Source: Oxalobacteraceae bacterium CAVE-383 (GTDB taxonomy: Bacteria > Pseudomonadota > Gammaproteobacteria > Burkholderiales > Burkholderiaceae_D). From it: a stretch of DNA of 64,000 nt. Under the pieces are notes generated by a model. That model was given only the letters and a program-made list of their open reading frames with translations. It did not search any database and was not told the DNA's origin. Below are positions 25,299-35,133 of the stretch, piece by piece (within the stretch, counting starts at the first letter, position 1; every line of letters begins with the position of its first letter). A program made the position numbers and the translations under genes. The DNA lies in assembly GCA_004134995.1 (NCBI GenBank), contig REGP01000002.1, positions 310,001 through 374,000 on the forward strand. The letters run 5' to 3'.

Positions 25299-27052
25299 TG
25301 AGCGTCGATACCTTCCCCTATGCCGAAGCGGCCGGCCAGCCGCTCTGGCTGCGCCGCTGCAAGGCGCTATTGACCACCAGGACGGTGTTCGCGGCGGTGC
25401 TGGGCCTGCTGCTGGTGGTGCTGGTGTTTCCGCCGCTGGTGTTCCTGCTGCAAGGCAGCGTGACGGTCGCGTCGCCCTCGGGCGAACTGAGCTTCAGCCT
25501 TGAATCGTTCCGCGGCATCGTGACCGAGCGCGGGATCCTGCGCAGCATGTCCAATTCGTTCGTCTTCGCCGTCGGCAGCGCCTTGCTGGCGGTGGCGTTC
25601 GGCGGCGTGGTGGCGTGGATTACGGAGCGCACCAATGCGCCGTTCGCGCGGCTGGCCTACATCACCACGGTGACTTCGCTGGGCACGCCTTACATCCTGT
25701 ATATCAGCGCCTGGCTGATGCTGATCGGCCGCTCCGGCCCGCTGAACGTTTACTACAGGGAGCTGACCGGTGCGGCCAGTCCGCTGGTCAATGCCTACAG
25801 CATGCCCAGCATGGTGTTCATCGAAGGCCTGCTGTGGTCGCCGATGGTATTCCTGCTGATCAGCGCCACCTTGCGCAACTTCAATCCGGAACTGGAAGAG
25901 GCTGCCAGGATGTGCGGCGCCAACGGCCGCCAGATCTTCCGGCGCATCACGCTGAAGCTGTCGATGCCGGCGGTGCTGGCGCTGATCATGCTGGTATTCA
26001 TCCGTTCGCTGGAAGCGTTCGAGGTGCCGGCGGTGGTCGGCATACCCGGGCAGATCCGCATGCTCACCACCGACATCTACGAAACCCTGCAGGCGATTCC
26101 GCCCGACCTGGGCTCGGCCAGCGCGCTGTCGGCCTGCCTGCTGGCGATCGTGGCGATCCTGCTGTATGTGTACGGCCGCATGACGCGCAATGCCGAACAG
26201 TACGCCACGGTAACGGGCAAGAACTTCAAGCCGAACAAGGTCGATCTGGGCCGCTGGCGCTACCTGGCCGGCGCGGTGGTGCTGGGCAATTTCACGATGC
26301 TCAGCGTGCTGCCGGTGGTGGTGCTGATCTGGGCCTCGCTGCTGCCGTTCTACCAGGCCCCGAGTCCGACCGCCTTCACGCTGCTGACCCTCAACAATTA
26401 TGTCAACGTGCTGAAGTCCTCGCATTACGTCGAACTGATCGGCAATACGCTGGTCATCGCCGCGGTCAGCGCCACCGTGGTGATGCTGCTGACGTCGCTG
26501 GTGGCCTGGCTGCGTGCGCGCAAGGCGGCCGGCTCGGTCTTTCTCGATTCGCTGGCCACCATGCCGCTGGCGTTTCCCGGCGTGATCCTGGGGGTGGCGG
26601 TGATGCAGCTGTTCCTGAATGTGCCGGTCGGCGTGTACGGCACGATCTGGATCATCGTCTGGGCCTTCGTCATCAATACGCTGCCCTACGGCATCCGCTA
26701 CAGCTATGCCGGCATGCTGCAGCTGCATAAGGAGCTGGAGGAAGCCGCGCTGATGGCCGGCGCGCGGCCGCTGATCGGCTTCGGCCGCATCGTGCTGCCG
26801 CTGCTGTCGCCGTCGCTGTTTGCCGGATGGGTCTTCATCTTCCTGCTGGCCACGCGCGTGCTGTCGCTGCCGGTGCTGCTGTCCGGCCCCAGTTCGCAAA
26901 CCATGGCCGTGGCCATGTTCGATCTGATGAGCAACGGCCAGACGCCGGAGCTGGCCGCGCTCGGCCTGCTGTGGAGCGCCAGCATGACGGCGATCGTGGT
27001 GGCGTTTCATTTCGTCGCGCGCAAGAGCGGCGTCGGCATCCATGGCCATTGA
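25295..27052 (+). CDS. Fused two-domain ABC transporter permease (FbpB-like)
   Basis: 585 residues with about 12 membrane helices and two BPD_transp_1 domains, each with an EAA-type loop: ELEEAARMCGANGRQIFRRITLKL (split across about residues 205-228) and, in the second half, LEEAALMAGARPLIGFGRIV. The duplicated permease in one chain is typical of the ferric-ion type importers. ATG 25295 overlaps the stop of the binding-protein gene. No ATP-binding subunit follows here or anywhere in the window, so the importer must borrow an ATPase encoded elsewhere. Confidence 0.9.
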   Translation: MMSVDTFPYAEAAGQPLWLRRCKALLTTRTVFAAVLGLLLVVLVFPPLVFLLQGSVTVASPSGELSFSLESFRGIVTERGILRSMSNSFVFAVGSALLAVAFGGVVAWITERTNAPFARLAYITTVTSLGTPYILYISAWLMLIGRSGPLNVYYRELTGAASPLVNAYSMPSMVFIEGLLWSPMVFLLISATLRNFNPELEEAARMCGANGRQIFRRITLKLSMPAVLALIMLVFIRSLEAFEVPAVVGIPGQIRMLTTDIYETLQAIPPDLGSASALSACLLAIVAILLYVYGRMTRNAEQYATVTGKNFKPNKVDLGRWRYLAGAVVLGNFTMLSVLPVVVLIWASLLPFYQAPSPTAFTLLTLNNYVNVLKSSHYVELIGNTLVIAAVSATVVMLLTSLVAWLRARKAAGSVFLDSLATMPLAFPGVILGVAVMQLFLNVPVGVYGTIWIIVWAFVINTLPYGIRYSYAGMLQLHKELEEAALMAGARPLIGFGRIVLPLLSPSLFAGWVFIFLLATRVLSLPVLLSGPSSQTMAVAMFDLMSNGQTPELAALGLLWSASMTAIVVAFHFVARKSGVGIHGH

Positions 27053-27099
27053 TTTGAAACCGAACCTGAACCTGAACTGAAATTTACCGAGGAAAGTTA

Positions 27100-29283
27100 A
27101 TGACATCGTTATCCGAACCGCCATTCAAACAAGCGCTGGCCGCGGTCGCCATCGCTATCAAGAAGGTCGACGCCTTGCTCAACCCGCGCAACGTGGTCAT
27201 CGTCGGCGCCACCGACAAGCCCGGCAACTGGCCGCAGCGGGTCTGGAAAAACCTGCATCGCTATCAATTCAAGGGGGCGGTGTATCCGGTCAATCCCTCG
27301 CGCGAAACGGTATGGGATACGCGCTGCTATCCCTCGTTCGCCGCATTGCCGGAAGCGCCCGACCATATCGTGCTGCTGATTCCGGCGCGTTTCGTCTGCC
27401 AGACCCTGCGCGACGCTGCCGCGGCCGGCGCCCGCAGCGCCACCGTGATGACCTCCGGTTTTGGCGAATCCACTGAAGCCGAAGGCATCGCGCTGGCCGC
27501 GGAGCTGAAACAGGTGATCGCCGAGACCGGCCTTGCCGTGTCGGGGCCGAACTGCCTCGGCAATTTCAACGCGCAAGCCAATTTCTTCAGCATGCCGGAC
27601 GACCGGCCGCATCGCTTCCAGCAAGGTCCGGTCGCCGTGTTCGGCCAGTCGGGCGGGATCGTGATGGCGATCAAGCGCACGCTGGAAGAACGCGGCATCA
27701 ATACCGGCAAGCTGATCACCAGCGGCAACGAAAGCGGCCTGACCACGGCGGAATACATCGCCTACTTCGCGCAGGATGCCGAAACCAAAGTCATCGTCTG
27801 TTATCTGGAGTCGGTGCAGGATACGCCGGCGTTCCTGGCCGCCTGCAAGCTGGCGCGCGCCGCCGGCAAGCCGGTGCTGGTGCTCAAGCTCGGCGCCACC
27901 AAGGCCGGCCGCGCCGCTGCTGCTGCGCACACCGGCACGCTGGCCGGCTCGATGGAAGCCTTCGATGCGGTCGCCGGCGAGGCCGGCGTGCTGCGCATGC
28001 GCAATCTGGACGATATCGTTGAAGCGGTCGAAGTGCTGGTCAGCACGCCCTTGCCGCGCGGACCGCGGCTGGGATCGATTACGGTGTCCGGCGGCATGCG
28101 TGGCCTGTTGCTCGATTGCGCCGAAACCAACGGCCTGGCCTACAACGATCTCAGCACCGCCACGCGCGACAAGATGAATGCGCTGCTGGCGGTGGGCACC
28201 ATTGTCGGCAATCCGCTCGATGCCGGCTATGCCGCGCTGTCGAGCGCGGACAGTTTCATCCAATGCGTCCGGACCTTGCTCGACGATCCGGAAATCGATG
28301 TCCTGCTGCTGCAGGATGAATTGCCGCGCGAGGGCGGTTCGCGCAAGGAAGCCAATATGCGCGCCGTCAACGAACTGGTCGCCGGCTGCGCCAAGCCGGT
28401 GATCTACGTCAGCATGATCTCCTACGGCCTGACCGACTACAGCCGCGAACTGCGCGCGCAATTGCCGAACCTGGCGTTCATGCAGGAAGTCGACAAATCG
28501 CTGCGCGTGATGCAGGGCGTGATTCATTACGCGATGTCGCTGGGCAAAGCGCCGGCGGCCATGCCGGCGCCGAACACGGAAGGCTGCGCCTTGTTCGATG
28601 CGCTGTATGCAGGCAAAGGCCCGGCCACCATCGATGAAGTCAATTCCAAGAAATTGCTGGGCCTGTACGGCATAGCCGCGCCGCAGGAAGCGCTGGCCAA
28701 AAGCGCCGACGAAGCCGCGGCGATCGCGGCGCGCATCGGCTATCCGGTGGTGGCCAAGCTGGTCAGCGCCGATATCCCGCACAAATCCGATATCGGCGGC
28801 GTGGTGGTCAATATCGAATCGGAAGCGGCGTTGCGCAAGGCGTTTCGGCGCATTACCGAGGCCGTCAAGGCGCAGCCCGGCAAGCCGGTGCTGGAAGGCA
28901 TTCTGGTTGCGCAGATGGTGCGCGGCGGCCTGGAACTGGTGCTGGGCGCATCGCGCGATCCCGAAATGGGACCGGTGATCCTGTTCGGCGCCGGCGGCGT
29001 CGATCTGGAATTGACGCGCGATGTGGCGCTGGCCGCCGTGCCGCTGGATGAAGAGCGCGCATTGGCGCTGATCGCCAGGACGCGCGTCGGACAGCTGATC
29101 GACGGCTATCGCGGCAAGGGGCCGAAAGACAAGGCGGCGCTGGTACGCGCGTTGATCGGCTTGTCGCATCTGGTGGCCGACGCCGGCGACCGGCTCGATG
29201 CGACCGATATCAATCCATTCCTGCTGCTTGAAAAAGGCGGCGTGGCGCTCGATGGACTGGTGGTGATGGACCGGCGCCACTGA
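27100..29283 (+). CDS. ADP-forming acyl-CoA synthetase, probable feruloyl-CoA synthetase (FerA-like)
   Basis: 727 residues in the fused order of NDP-forming acyl-CoA synthetases. A CoA-binding domain (VVIVGATDKPGNWPQRVWKN) is followed by succinyl-CoA-ligase-like domains with the phospho-histidine loop AAHTGTLAGS. The C-terminal ATP-grasp part has GYPVVAKLVSADIPHKSDIGG. The Sphingobium FerA feruloyl-CoA synthetase belongs to this family, and the HCHL gene upstream would use its product. Operon position after the importer supports the role; substrate choice is inferred. Confidence 0.87.
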   Translation: MTSLSEPPFKQALAAVAIAIKKVDALLNPRNVVIVGATDKPGNWPQRVWKNLHRYQFKGAVYPVNPSRETVWDTRCYPSFAALPEAPDHIVLLIPARFVCQTLRDAAAAGARSATVMTSGFGESTEAEGIALAAELKQVIAETGLAVSGPNCLGNFNAQANFFSMPDDRPHRFQQGPVAVFGQSGGIVMAIKRTLEERGINTGKLITSGNESGLTTAEYIAYFAQDAETKVIVCYLESVQDTPAFLAACKLARAAGKPVLVLKLGATKAGRAAAAAHTGTLAGSMEAFDAVAGEAGVLRMRNLDDIVEAVEVLVSTPLPRGPRLGSITVSGGMRGLLLDCAETNGLAYNDLSTATRDKMNALLAVGTIVGNPLDAGYAALSSADSFIQCVRTLLDDPEIDVLLLQDELPREGGSRKEANMRAVNELVAGCAKPVIYVSMISYGLTDYSRELRAQLPNLAFMQEVDKSLRVMQGVIHYAMSLGKAPAAMPAPNTEGCALFDALYAGKGPATIDEVNSKKLLGLYGIAAPQEALAKSADEAAAIAARIGYPVVAKLVSADIPHKSDIGGVVVNIESEAALRKAFRRITEAVKAQPGKPVLEGILVAQMVRGGLELVLGASRDPEMGPVILFGAGGVDLELTRDVALAAVPLDEERALALIARTRVGQLIDGYRGKGPKDKAALVRALIGLSHLVADAGDRLDATDINPFLLLEKGGVALDGLVVMDRRH

Positions 29284-29431
29284 TTTAAGCAAATCCCCGC
29301 AGCACATTAGTGCCGATCGCCGTCGCCGGCCTTCGGCAGGGGCCTCGCTACGCCCATTTTCAGGCAGCAAGCGGTTTTACGGCAGCACAAGCAAGCAGTG
29401 AATAACACATAAAATATCAAGGAGACGACAA

Positions 29432-30544
29432 ATGTTCGACACCAAAGCAAGATGGATTGCACTGGCATGCGCAATCTGCCTGCCGCTCGCGGCGCATGCC
29501 CAGACCAGCGTCACCATCTACGGCAAGATCGATCTGGGCATCCGCTATATTGCCAATTCCAACACCAAGGGCCAATCGCTGATCGACGAAAAATCGTCGA
29601 CCAACCGGCTCGGCTTCCGCGGCCGCGAAGATCTGGGCGACGGCATGGCCGCGATCTTCACGCTGGAAAACGGCTTCAACGGCGACGACGGCACCGCTGG
29701 CCAGTCGGGCCGGCTGTTCGGGCGCCAGGCATTCGTCGGGCTGCAGTCGAAATCGGCCGGTACCATCATGCTGGGCCGCCAGGATACGCCGATGTTCGAC
29801 TATCTGGCGCCGGTCTCGGCCGGCATCGCGGCCTGGGGCGGCAGCCCGGCCGCGCACTATGGCGACATCGACAATATCAATGCCTTTTTCCGCGTCGACA
29901 ATTCCATCAAGTACGCCAGCCCGGTCTTCAACAATACCTCGGCCGGCGCCTTCTACGGCATGGGCGAACAGGCCGGCAGCACCGGCAAGAACCAGACCTT
30001 CGGCTTCGGCTCGCGCTACCGCACCGACGCGCTGTACCTGGCGGCTTCGATGCTGCACGTTTCCAATCCGACCGATTCGGTGTATGACGGCAAGGGCACC
30101 TTCGGCACGTCGGTCTATAACGGCCTGCAGTTGGCCAGCACCCTGCGCACCATCGGCGCGGCGATCGGCTACAACTTCGGCAAGAGCGCCAAGGCGGCGT
30201 TCATCGTGAGCGATACCCGTTTCGACAACAGCGCGCTGGCCAAGGGCAATGCGGCGTATCGGAACTATGAGTTCAACGGCACTTACTTCCTGACGCCGCG
30301 GCTGCAGGTCGGCGCTTCCTATATCTTCACCAACGGACACTGGAGCGCCGACGATTCGCGGCCGCATTTCAACCAGGTCAATTTCGGCGCCTCGTATGCG
30401 TTCTCGAAGGGCGTGTCGATTTATTGGCGCAATGCCTACCAGATCGCCGGCGGCTCGGCCAAGATCGCGCAGATCAACCTGCTGCCGGCCAGCAGCACCA
30501 ATCGCCAGTACCTGACCAATGTCGGCTTGAAATATTCGTTCTGA
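29432..30544 (+). CDS. Gram-negative general porin
   Basis: 370-residue outer-membrane porin of the betaproteobacterial type: signal peptide ending in AHA, mature start QTSVTIYGKIDLGI, conserved SSTNRLGFRGREDLGDGM and loop-3 region, final residue Phe. A trimeric beta-barrel letting small solutes through. AAGGAG precedes the ATG. Placed at the end of the hydroxycinnamate cluster, it may provide outer-membrane entry for the aromatic acid. A strong terminator follows. Confidence 0.92.
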   Translation: MFDTKARWIALACAICLPLAAHAQTSVTIYGKIDLGIRYIANSNTKGQSLIDEKSSTNRLGFRGREDLGDGMAAIFTLENGFNGDDGTAGQSGRLFGRQAFVGLQSKSAGTIMLGRQDTPMFDYLAPVSAGIAAWGGSPAAHYGDIDNINAFFRVDNSIKYASPVFNNTSAGAFYGMGEQAGSTGKNQTFGFGSRYRTDALYLAASMLHVSNPTDSVYDGKGTFGTSVYNGLQLASTLRTIGAAIGYNFGKSAKAAFIVSDTRFDNSALAKGNAAYRNYEFNGTYFLTPRLQVGASYIFTNGHWSADDSRPHFNQVNFGASYAFSKGVSIYWRNAYQIAGGSAKIAQINLLPASSTNRQYLTNVGLKYSF

Positions 30545-30585
30545 CGCCGGGTTCCCACCCCGCGGCCTAAAGGTCCGCGTTGCGC

Positions 30586-30625
30586 GTGCTGCCGGTCTCT
30601 GCGGACCGGCAGCACGGTTTTTTTT
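30586..30625 (+). terminator. Rho-independent terminator after porin
   Basis: Perfect 12-bp stem GTGCTGCCGGTC (30586-30597)/GACCGGCAGCAC (30604-30615), 6-nt loop and an 8-T tail. Confidence 0.92.
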
Positions 30626-30673
30626 GGTTTCTTAGTACAATCACCGGCATCGGATAAATCAGGACAGCGCGCC

Positions 30674-31597
30674 ATCGACATCAATCACATCGATCTGAAT
30701 CTCCTGCGCATATTGCTCACGGTGGGGCAGGAGGAGAGCGTTTCGGTCGCCGCCGAACGTCTCGGCCTGTCGCAGCCGGCGGTCAGCAGCGCGCTCGGGC
30801 GGCTGCGCGCGCTGACCAACGATCCCCTGTTCGTGCGCGGCCAGGGCGGCATGCGGATGACCGACTATGCGCGCACGCTGTTCAATGCGGTCGAAGCCGC
30901 CTTTGCATCGATGGATGCCGCCTTGCGCGAGCATGCCGCTTTCGACCCCGGCACGGCGCGCGACACCTTCACGATCCTGATGAGCAATATCGGCCAGGCG
31001 GTATCGGTGCCGCTGCTGGTGTATCACGCGCGCAAGCATGCGCCGCGCGTGCGGTTCAATATCCTGCCGCTGTCGCGCGCCAGTTATCTGCGCCAGCTCG
31101 ACAGCGGCGAGGCCGACCTGGCCTGCGGCTATATCGCCCATCCCAAGGAGTGCCTGCGTTCGTTCAAATTATTCGATACCGAATTCGTCTGCCTGTTCCG
31201 GCGCGATCATCCGCTGATCGGCGACGCCATCGACCGCGAACTTTACGCGCGGCTCGATCATGTGGCGGTCAAGCGCGAACGCGACAGCGGGCCGGGCATC
31301 GAACTGCTGGCCGAACTCGGGCTGGAGCAGCGCATCAAGCTGACCGTGCCGCACATTACCGCCATCCCGCCGATCCTGCATGCGACGGATCTGGTGCTGA
31401 CCACCACGCGCGGCTTCGCCGAAACCTATGCGCGCATGGCCGGCCTGCGCTGGCTGCCGCTGCCGTTCGAGATACCCGCGGTGGAGATCGCCATTTTCTG
31501 GCATGAAAAAAAGCAGACCGACGCGGCCAGCAAGTGGCTGCGCAATTTCCTGCGCGACAGTATCCTGCAAGGTTATCAAGATGGTATTGCAGAATAA
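30674..31597 (+). CDS. LysR-family regulator, paralogue B; no canonical start codon
   Basis: LysR protein nearly identical in layout to the one at 20788: DINHIDLNLLRILLTV, ESVSVAAERLGLSQPAVSSAL, LTTTRGFAETYARMAGLRWLPLP. As in paralogue A, no ATG/GTG/TTG precedes the conserved N-terminus in frame; the first is TTG 30713, inside helix 1. ATC 30674 follows AGGA by nine bases and is my chosen start. A TACAAT box lies at 30636-30641, so the leader would be short. It probably controls the hydroxycinnamate cluster together with, or in competition with, its paralogue. Confidence 0.85.
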   Translation: MDINHIDLNLLRILLTVGQEESVSVAAERLGLSQPAVSSALGRLRALTNDPLFVRGQGGMRMTDYARTLFNAVEAAFASMDAALREHAAFDPGTARDTFTILMSNIGQAVSVPLLVYHARKHAPRVRFNILPLSRASYLRQLDSGEADLACGYIAHPKECLRSFKLFDTEFVCLFRRDHPLIGDAIDRELYARLDHVAVKRERDSGPGIELLAELGLEQRIKLTVPHITAIPPILHATDLVLTTTRGFAETYARMAGLRWLPLPFEIPAVEIAIFWHEKKQTDAASKWLRNFLRDSILQGYQDGIAE

Positions 31598-31709
31598 GGC
31601 GAGGCGGGGCGTTGTACTGCGTTCGTGTCCCCCGCCGGCCTTCGGCCGTCTCCTCCTTTACCTCACTTCGCACAACACCCCGCCTCGCCTTATTCTGCAA
31701 AACTTTTTT
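31587..31709. repeat. 29-bp imperfect inverted repeat at the end of LysR paralogue B
   Basis: Left arm 31587-31615 and right arm 31672-31700 are reverse complements with one mismatch (core AAGGCGAGGCGGGG/CCCCGCCTCGCCTT), a 56-base spacer between them that itself contains GGCC-TTC-GGCC, and a T-run at 31704-31709. The left arm covers the last codons and stop of the LysR gene. It could terminate transcription. Confidence 0.75.
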
Positions 31710-31718
31710 ACGCCGGTG

Positions 31719-32240
31719 TTACGCTTTCAGCCGCAGCGTTCCCATGAAATCCCGCTTGCCGACCGGTATGCCGACGGAGCGCAGAATGTTATAGCCGGTG
31801 GCGGCGTGGAAATGAAAATTCGGCAGCGAGAACGACAGCACGAAATCCTCGGCCGTGAAGCGGCGCTGGCTGTCTTTCACCTGGAACATGACTTCGGCGC
31901 CGACGCGGCCGTCGATCTCTTCGCGGGTAACCTTCGCCACTTCGGCGCGGGTATCGGCGATCAGCGCTTTCAGGCCGGCAAAGTCGTGCTGCGGCCGCGC
32001 GCCGGGCGGCTGGAATACGCCCGTCTTGATGCCCTCGATCGCGCCCAGCGAATGATGGGCCACTGCCTGGATCTGGTAACGGAACGGACGCATGTCGAGG
32101 AAGATGCGGGTTTCGACGATCTGCTCGGGGTCGTAGCCGTGCTGCTCGCAATGCGCCTGCGCCTTGTCGAGATAGCCGCCCACGGCTTCCAGTGTCTGCA
32201 GATAACTTGCCACGCTGACGTCATAGAATGAAATTGTCAT
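31719..32240 (-). CDS. DUF1993 domain-containing protein
   Basis: 173 residues matching DUF1993 along the whole length: MTISFYDVSVASYLQTLEAV, LDMRPFRYQIQAVAHHSLGA, AVGIPVGKRDFMG-like end (SVGIPVGKRDFMGTLRL). The family is a four-helix DinB-like fold of unknown function with possible metal-binding histidines (HFHAATGYNILR). Stands alone between LysR paralogue B and the kinase gene. Confidence 0.87.
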   Translation of the reverse strand: MTISFYDVSVASYLQTLEAVGGYLDKAQAHCEQHGYDPEQIVETRIFLDMRPFRYQIQAVAHHSLGAIEGIKTGVFQPPGARPQHDFAGLKALIADTRAEVAKVTREEIDGRVGAEVMFQVKDSQRRFTAEDFVLSFSLPNFHFHAATGYNILRSVGIPVGKRDFMGTLRLKA

Positions 32241-32316
32241 GATGTTTTACCCTTTTAACTTTCAAGATTGCCGTTGAAAAGTCTGCATGTTGCGTGTCGA
32301 GCGAAGCAAGCCGGAC

Positions 32317-33945
32317 TCAAGTGTGGTTGGGCCCGTTGCGCTGCTTCTGATTGGCGATTACCAGCCGTATCTTACGCGCCAGCGCTTCGCGCGTGTAGGG
32401 TTTGCTCAAGAGTTCCACGCCCGCGTCCAGCCGTCCGCCATGGACGATGGCGTTCTGGGTATAGCCGGATGTGAACAGCACCGCCAGATCGGGAATCCGC
32501 TCGCGCGCCTTGCGCGCCAGGTCCGGACTGCGCAAGGGTCCCGGCATCACCACGTCGGTGAACAGCAGGTCGATCTTGGCGCCGCTTTCGATGATGCTCA
32601 GCGCGGCCACCGCATCGCCGGCCTTGAGCACCTGATAGCCGAGCTCGGTCAGCATCGAGACCACGGTGGCGCAAACCTGTTCGTCGTCTTCGGCCACCAG
32701 TATCGTTTCCGAACCGCCGGTGACAATCGGCGATTCGTTGTTGACCACCACGTCTTCACCCTCCAGCGAACGCGGCAAATACAGCTTCACCGTGGTGCCG
32801 TGGCCGACTTCGCTGTAGATTTTGATGTGGCCGCCCGATTGCTTGACGAAACCGTAAACCATCGACAGGCCGAGTCCGGTGCCCTTGCCTTCGGGCTTGG
32901 TCGAAAAGAACGGCTCGAAGGCCTGCGCCATCACCTCGGGCGACATGCCGCTGCCGGTATCGCTCACCGCCAGCATCACGTATTGCCCGGCCGCCACCTC
33001 GGCATGTTCGCGCGCGTAATTGTCGTCCAGATAAGTATTGCCGATTTCGATGGTGAGCTTACCGGCCCCCTCCATCGCATCGCGCGCATTGATCGACAGG
33101 TTCAACAGCGCATTTTCAACTTGCGCGATGTCGATAAAGGTATGCCACAAGCCGGCCGACACCACCGTTTCGACTTCGATCTCTTCGCCCAGGCTGCGCT
33201 GCAGCATATCTTCGATGGCGAACATGAAGCGGCCGATATTGACCACCTTCGGCGCCAAGGCCTGGCGCCGTCCGAACGCCAGAAGGTAGCTGGCCAGCTT
33301 GGCGCCGCGATTGACGCCGGCCAGCGCGCTGGCGATATGCCGCTCGGCGCGTTCATTGCCGGCCAGGTCGCGCGAGAGCAATTGCAGATTGCCCGAGATG
33401 ATCTGCAGCAGATTGTTGAAATCGTGCGCGACGCCGCCGGTCAGCTTGCCGATGGTTTCCATTTTTTGCGATTGCTGCAAGGCCAGCTCGGTGCGCCTGA
33501 GCGCCGCCGCCGCTTCCTGCTTCTCGGTAATGTCGCGGGTGATCTTGGCATAGCCGATGAAGTCGCCCGCGGCATTGCGGATCGGATCGATCACCACGTG
33601 CGCCATGAAGCGCGAGCCGTCTTTCCTGACGCGCCAGCCTTCCTGTTCGAAGCGGCCTTCGACCATGGCGGTGCGCAAGGCGCGCGCGGGCACGCCGGCG
33701 GCTTGATCCTCGGGCGTATAGAACTGGGAAAAGTGGTGGCCGACGATTTCGTCGCGGGTATAGCCCTTGATGCGTTGCGCGCCGGAATTCCAGTTGGTGA
33801 CGCGGCCGCCGGCGTCGAGCATGTAGATGGCGTAATCGGTGACGCTCTGCACCAGCAGGCGGAACTGTTCTTCGCTCTGGTGCAGTGCTTCGTTGAGCAG
33901 GCTTTCCTCCGGCAAATTTCGTTCAGGCATAGTGTTTTGAGGCAT
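32317..33945 (-). CDS. PAS-domain hybrid histidine kinase with receiver domain
   Basis: About 542 residues. Domains in order: PAS (about 25-145, [20 protein letters not shown] ... [15 protein letters not shown]), histidine-phosphotransfer helix with [14 protein letters not shown], HATPase with [18 protein letters not shown], and a C-terminal receiver (about 425-540) with the phospho-Asp in [10 protein letters not shown]. No membrane segment, so a soluble cytoplasmic sensor. ATG 33945 or 33930 could start it; neither has a good ribosome site. Divergent from selD; no partner response regulator adjacent. Confidence 0.88.
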   Translation of the reverse strand: MPQNTMPERNLPEESLLNEALHQSEEQFRLLVQSVTDYAIYMLDAGGRVTNWNSGAQRIKGYTRDEIVGHHFSQFYTPEDQAAGVPARALRTAMVEGRFEQEGWRVRKDGSRFMAHVVIDPIRNAAGDFIGYAKITRDITEKQEAAAALRRTELALQQSQKMETIGKLTGGVAHDFNNLLQIISGNLQLLSRDLAGNERAERHIASALAGVNRGAKLASYLLAFGRRQALAPKVVNIGRFMFAIEDMLQRSLGEEIEVETVVSAGLWHTFIDIAQVENALLNLSINARDAMEGAGKLTIEIGNTYLDDNYAREHAEVAAGQYVMLAVSDTGSGMSPEVMAQAFEPFFSTKPEGKGTGLGLSMVYGFVKQSGGHIKIYSEVGHGTTVKLYLPRSLEGEDVVVNNESPIVTGGSETILVAEDDEQVCATVVSMLTELGYQVLKAGDAVAALSIIESGAKIDLLFTDVVMPGPLRSPDLARKARERIPDLAVLFTSGYTQNAIVHGGRLDAGVELLSKPYTREALARKIRLVIANQKQRNGPNHT

Positions 33946-34062
33946 TCGAGCGACAGTGCTGTTTGGCAAGATTGTACACAATTCGGCAGGCGAGGCGCGG
34001 CGGCCCTGCGGGTTGCCGCCCGGACTGCTAGAATCGGCCGTTTCGACACTGAGAGCCCGACC

Positions 34063-35133
34063 ATGAGCGAACCGATCCGCCTGACCCAATACAGCCACGG
34101 CGCCGGATGCGGCTGCAAGATATCGCCGCAGGTGCTGGAAGTGATTCTGGCCGGCAGCGGCGCGCAGAATCTCGATCCCAGGCTGTGGGTCGGCAATACG
34201 TCGCGCGACGATGCGGCGGTCTACGCGATCGACGAGGAGCGCGGCGTCGGCGTGGTATCGACCACCGATTTCTTCATGCCGATTGTCGACGACCCTTTCG
34301 ATTTCGGCCGCATTGCCGCCACCAACGCCATCAGCGATATCTATGCGATGGGCGGCGACCCGCTGATGGCGATCGCCATTCTGGGCTGGCCGGTGAACGT
34401 GCTGGCGCCGGAAGTCGCGCGCGAAGTGGTGCGCGGCGGCCGCGCGGCCTGCGACGCGGCCGGCATTGCGCTGGCCGGCGGCCATTCGATTGACGCGCCG
34501 GAGCCGATCTTCGGCCTGGCCGTGACCGGCGTGCTGGAAAAGCGCCATATGAAACGCAACGACACCGCCACCGCCGGCTGCCTGCTGTACCTGACCAAGC
34601 CGCTCGGCATCGGCATTCACACCACCGCGGAAAAGAAAGGCAAGCTGCGCCCGGAAGACGTCGGCGTGGCGCGCGACTGGATGTGCCTGCTCAACAAGGC
34701 CGGCAGCCGCTTCGGCAAACTGGCCTGCGTCACCGCGATGACCGACGTCACCGGCTTCGGCCTGCTCGGCCATCTGGTGGAAATGACCGACGGCAGCGGC
34801 CTGACCGCGCACATCGAATACGCGGCCGTGCCGCGCCTGCCTGGCGTCGCGCATTATCTGGCGGAAGGCTGCGTGCCGGGCGGCACCCAGCGCAATTTCG
34901 ACAGCTATTCGCACCGGATCGCCGGGCTGGATCCCGTCGTTGACGCCGGCGCCGACCTCAACGAAGCCAAAAGGCAATTGCTGTGCGATCCGCAAACCAG
35001 CGGCGGCCTGCTGGTGGCGGTGACGCCCGAAGGCGATGCCGAATTCCACGCCGCGGCCATCGAACTCGGATTGGCATTGTCGCCGATCGGCCGGCTGGGC
35101 GAGCGACAGACGTTCGCGGTACAGGTGTTCTGA
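34063..35133 (+). CDS. selD: Selenide, water dikinase
   Basis: 356 residues. Makes selenophosphate from selenide and ATP, the selenium donor for tRNA modification and selenocysteine. Visible: the catalytic GCGCK motif (residues 16-20, cysteine form, not selenocysteine), [28 protein letters not shown] and the C-terminal [10 protein letters not shown]. The frame is open far upstream but only as the antisense of the kinase gene; ATG 34063 is the real start. The last base of its stop overlaps the selU start (TGATG), so the two are coupled. Confidence 0.95.
   Translation: MSEPIRLTQYSHGAGCGCKISPQVLEVILAGSGAQNLDPRLWVGNTSRDDAAVYAIDEERGVGVVSTTDFFMPIVDDPFDFGRIAATNAISDIYAMGGDPLMAIAILGWPVNVLAPEVAREVVRGGRAACDAAGIALAGGHSIDAPEPIFGLAVTGVLEKRHMKRNDTATAGCLLYLTKPLGIGIHTTAEKKGKLRPEDVGVARDWMCLLNKAGSRFGKLACVTAMTDVTGFGLLGHLVEMTDGSGLTAHIEYAAVPRLPGVAHYLAEGCVPGGTQRNFDSYSHRIAGLDPVVDAGADLNEAKRQLLCDPQTSGGLLVAVTPEGDAEFHAAAIELGLALSPIGRLGERQTFAVQVF

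Noticed and set aside
25367-27124. 585-codon open frame antisense to the ABC permease
   Set aside because: Composition is rich in Arg, His and Gln as in GC-skewed shadow frames, and the permease on the other strand shows conserved motifs.
32287-34062. Very long open frame antisense to the histidine kinase, continuous with selD
   Set aside because: High-GC shadow frame; the kinase strand has clear PAS, HisKA, HATPase and receiver domains, while the antisense product has none and selD has a good start at 34063.
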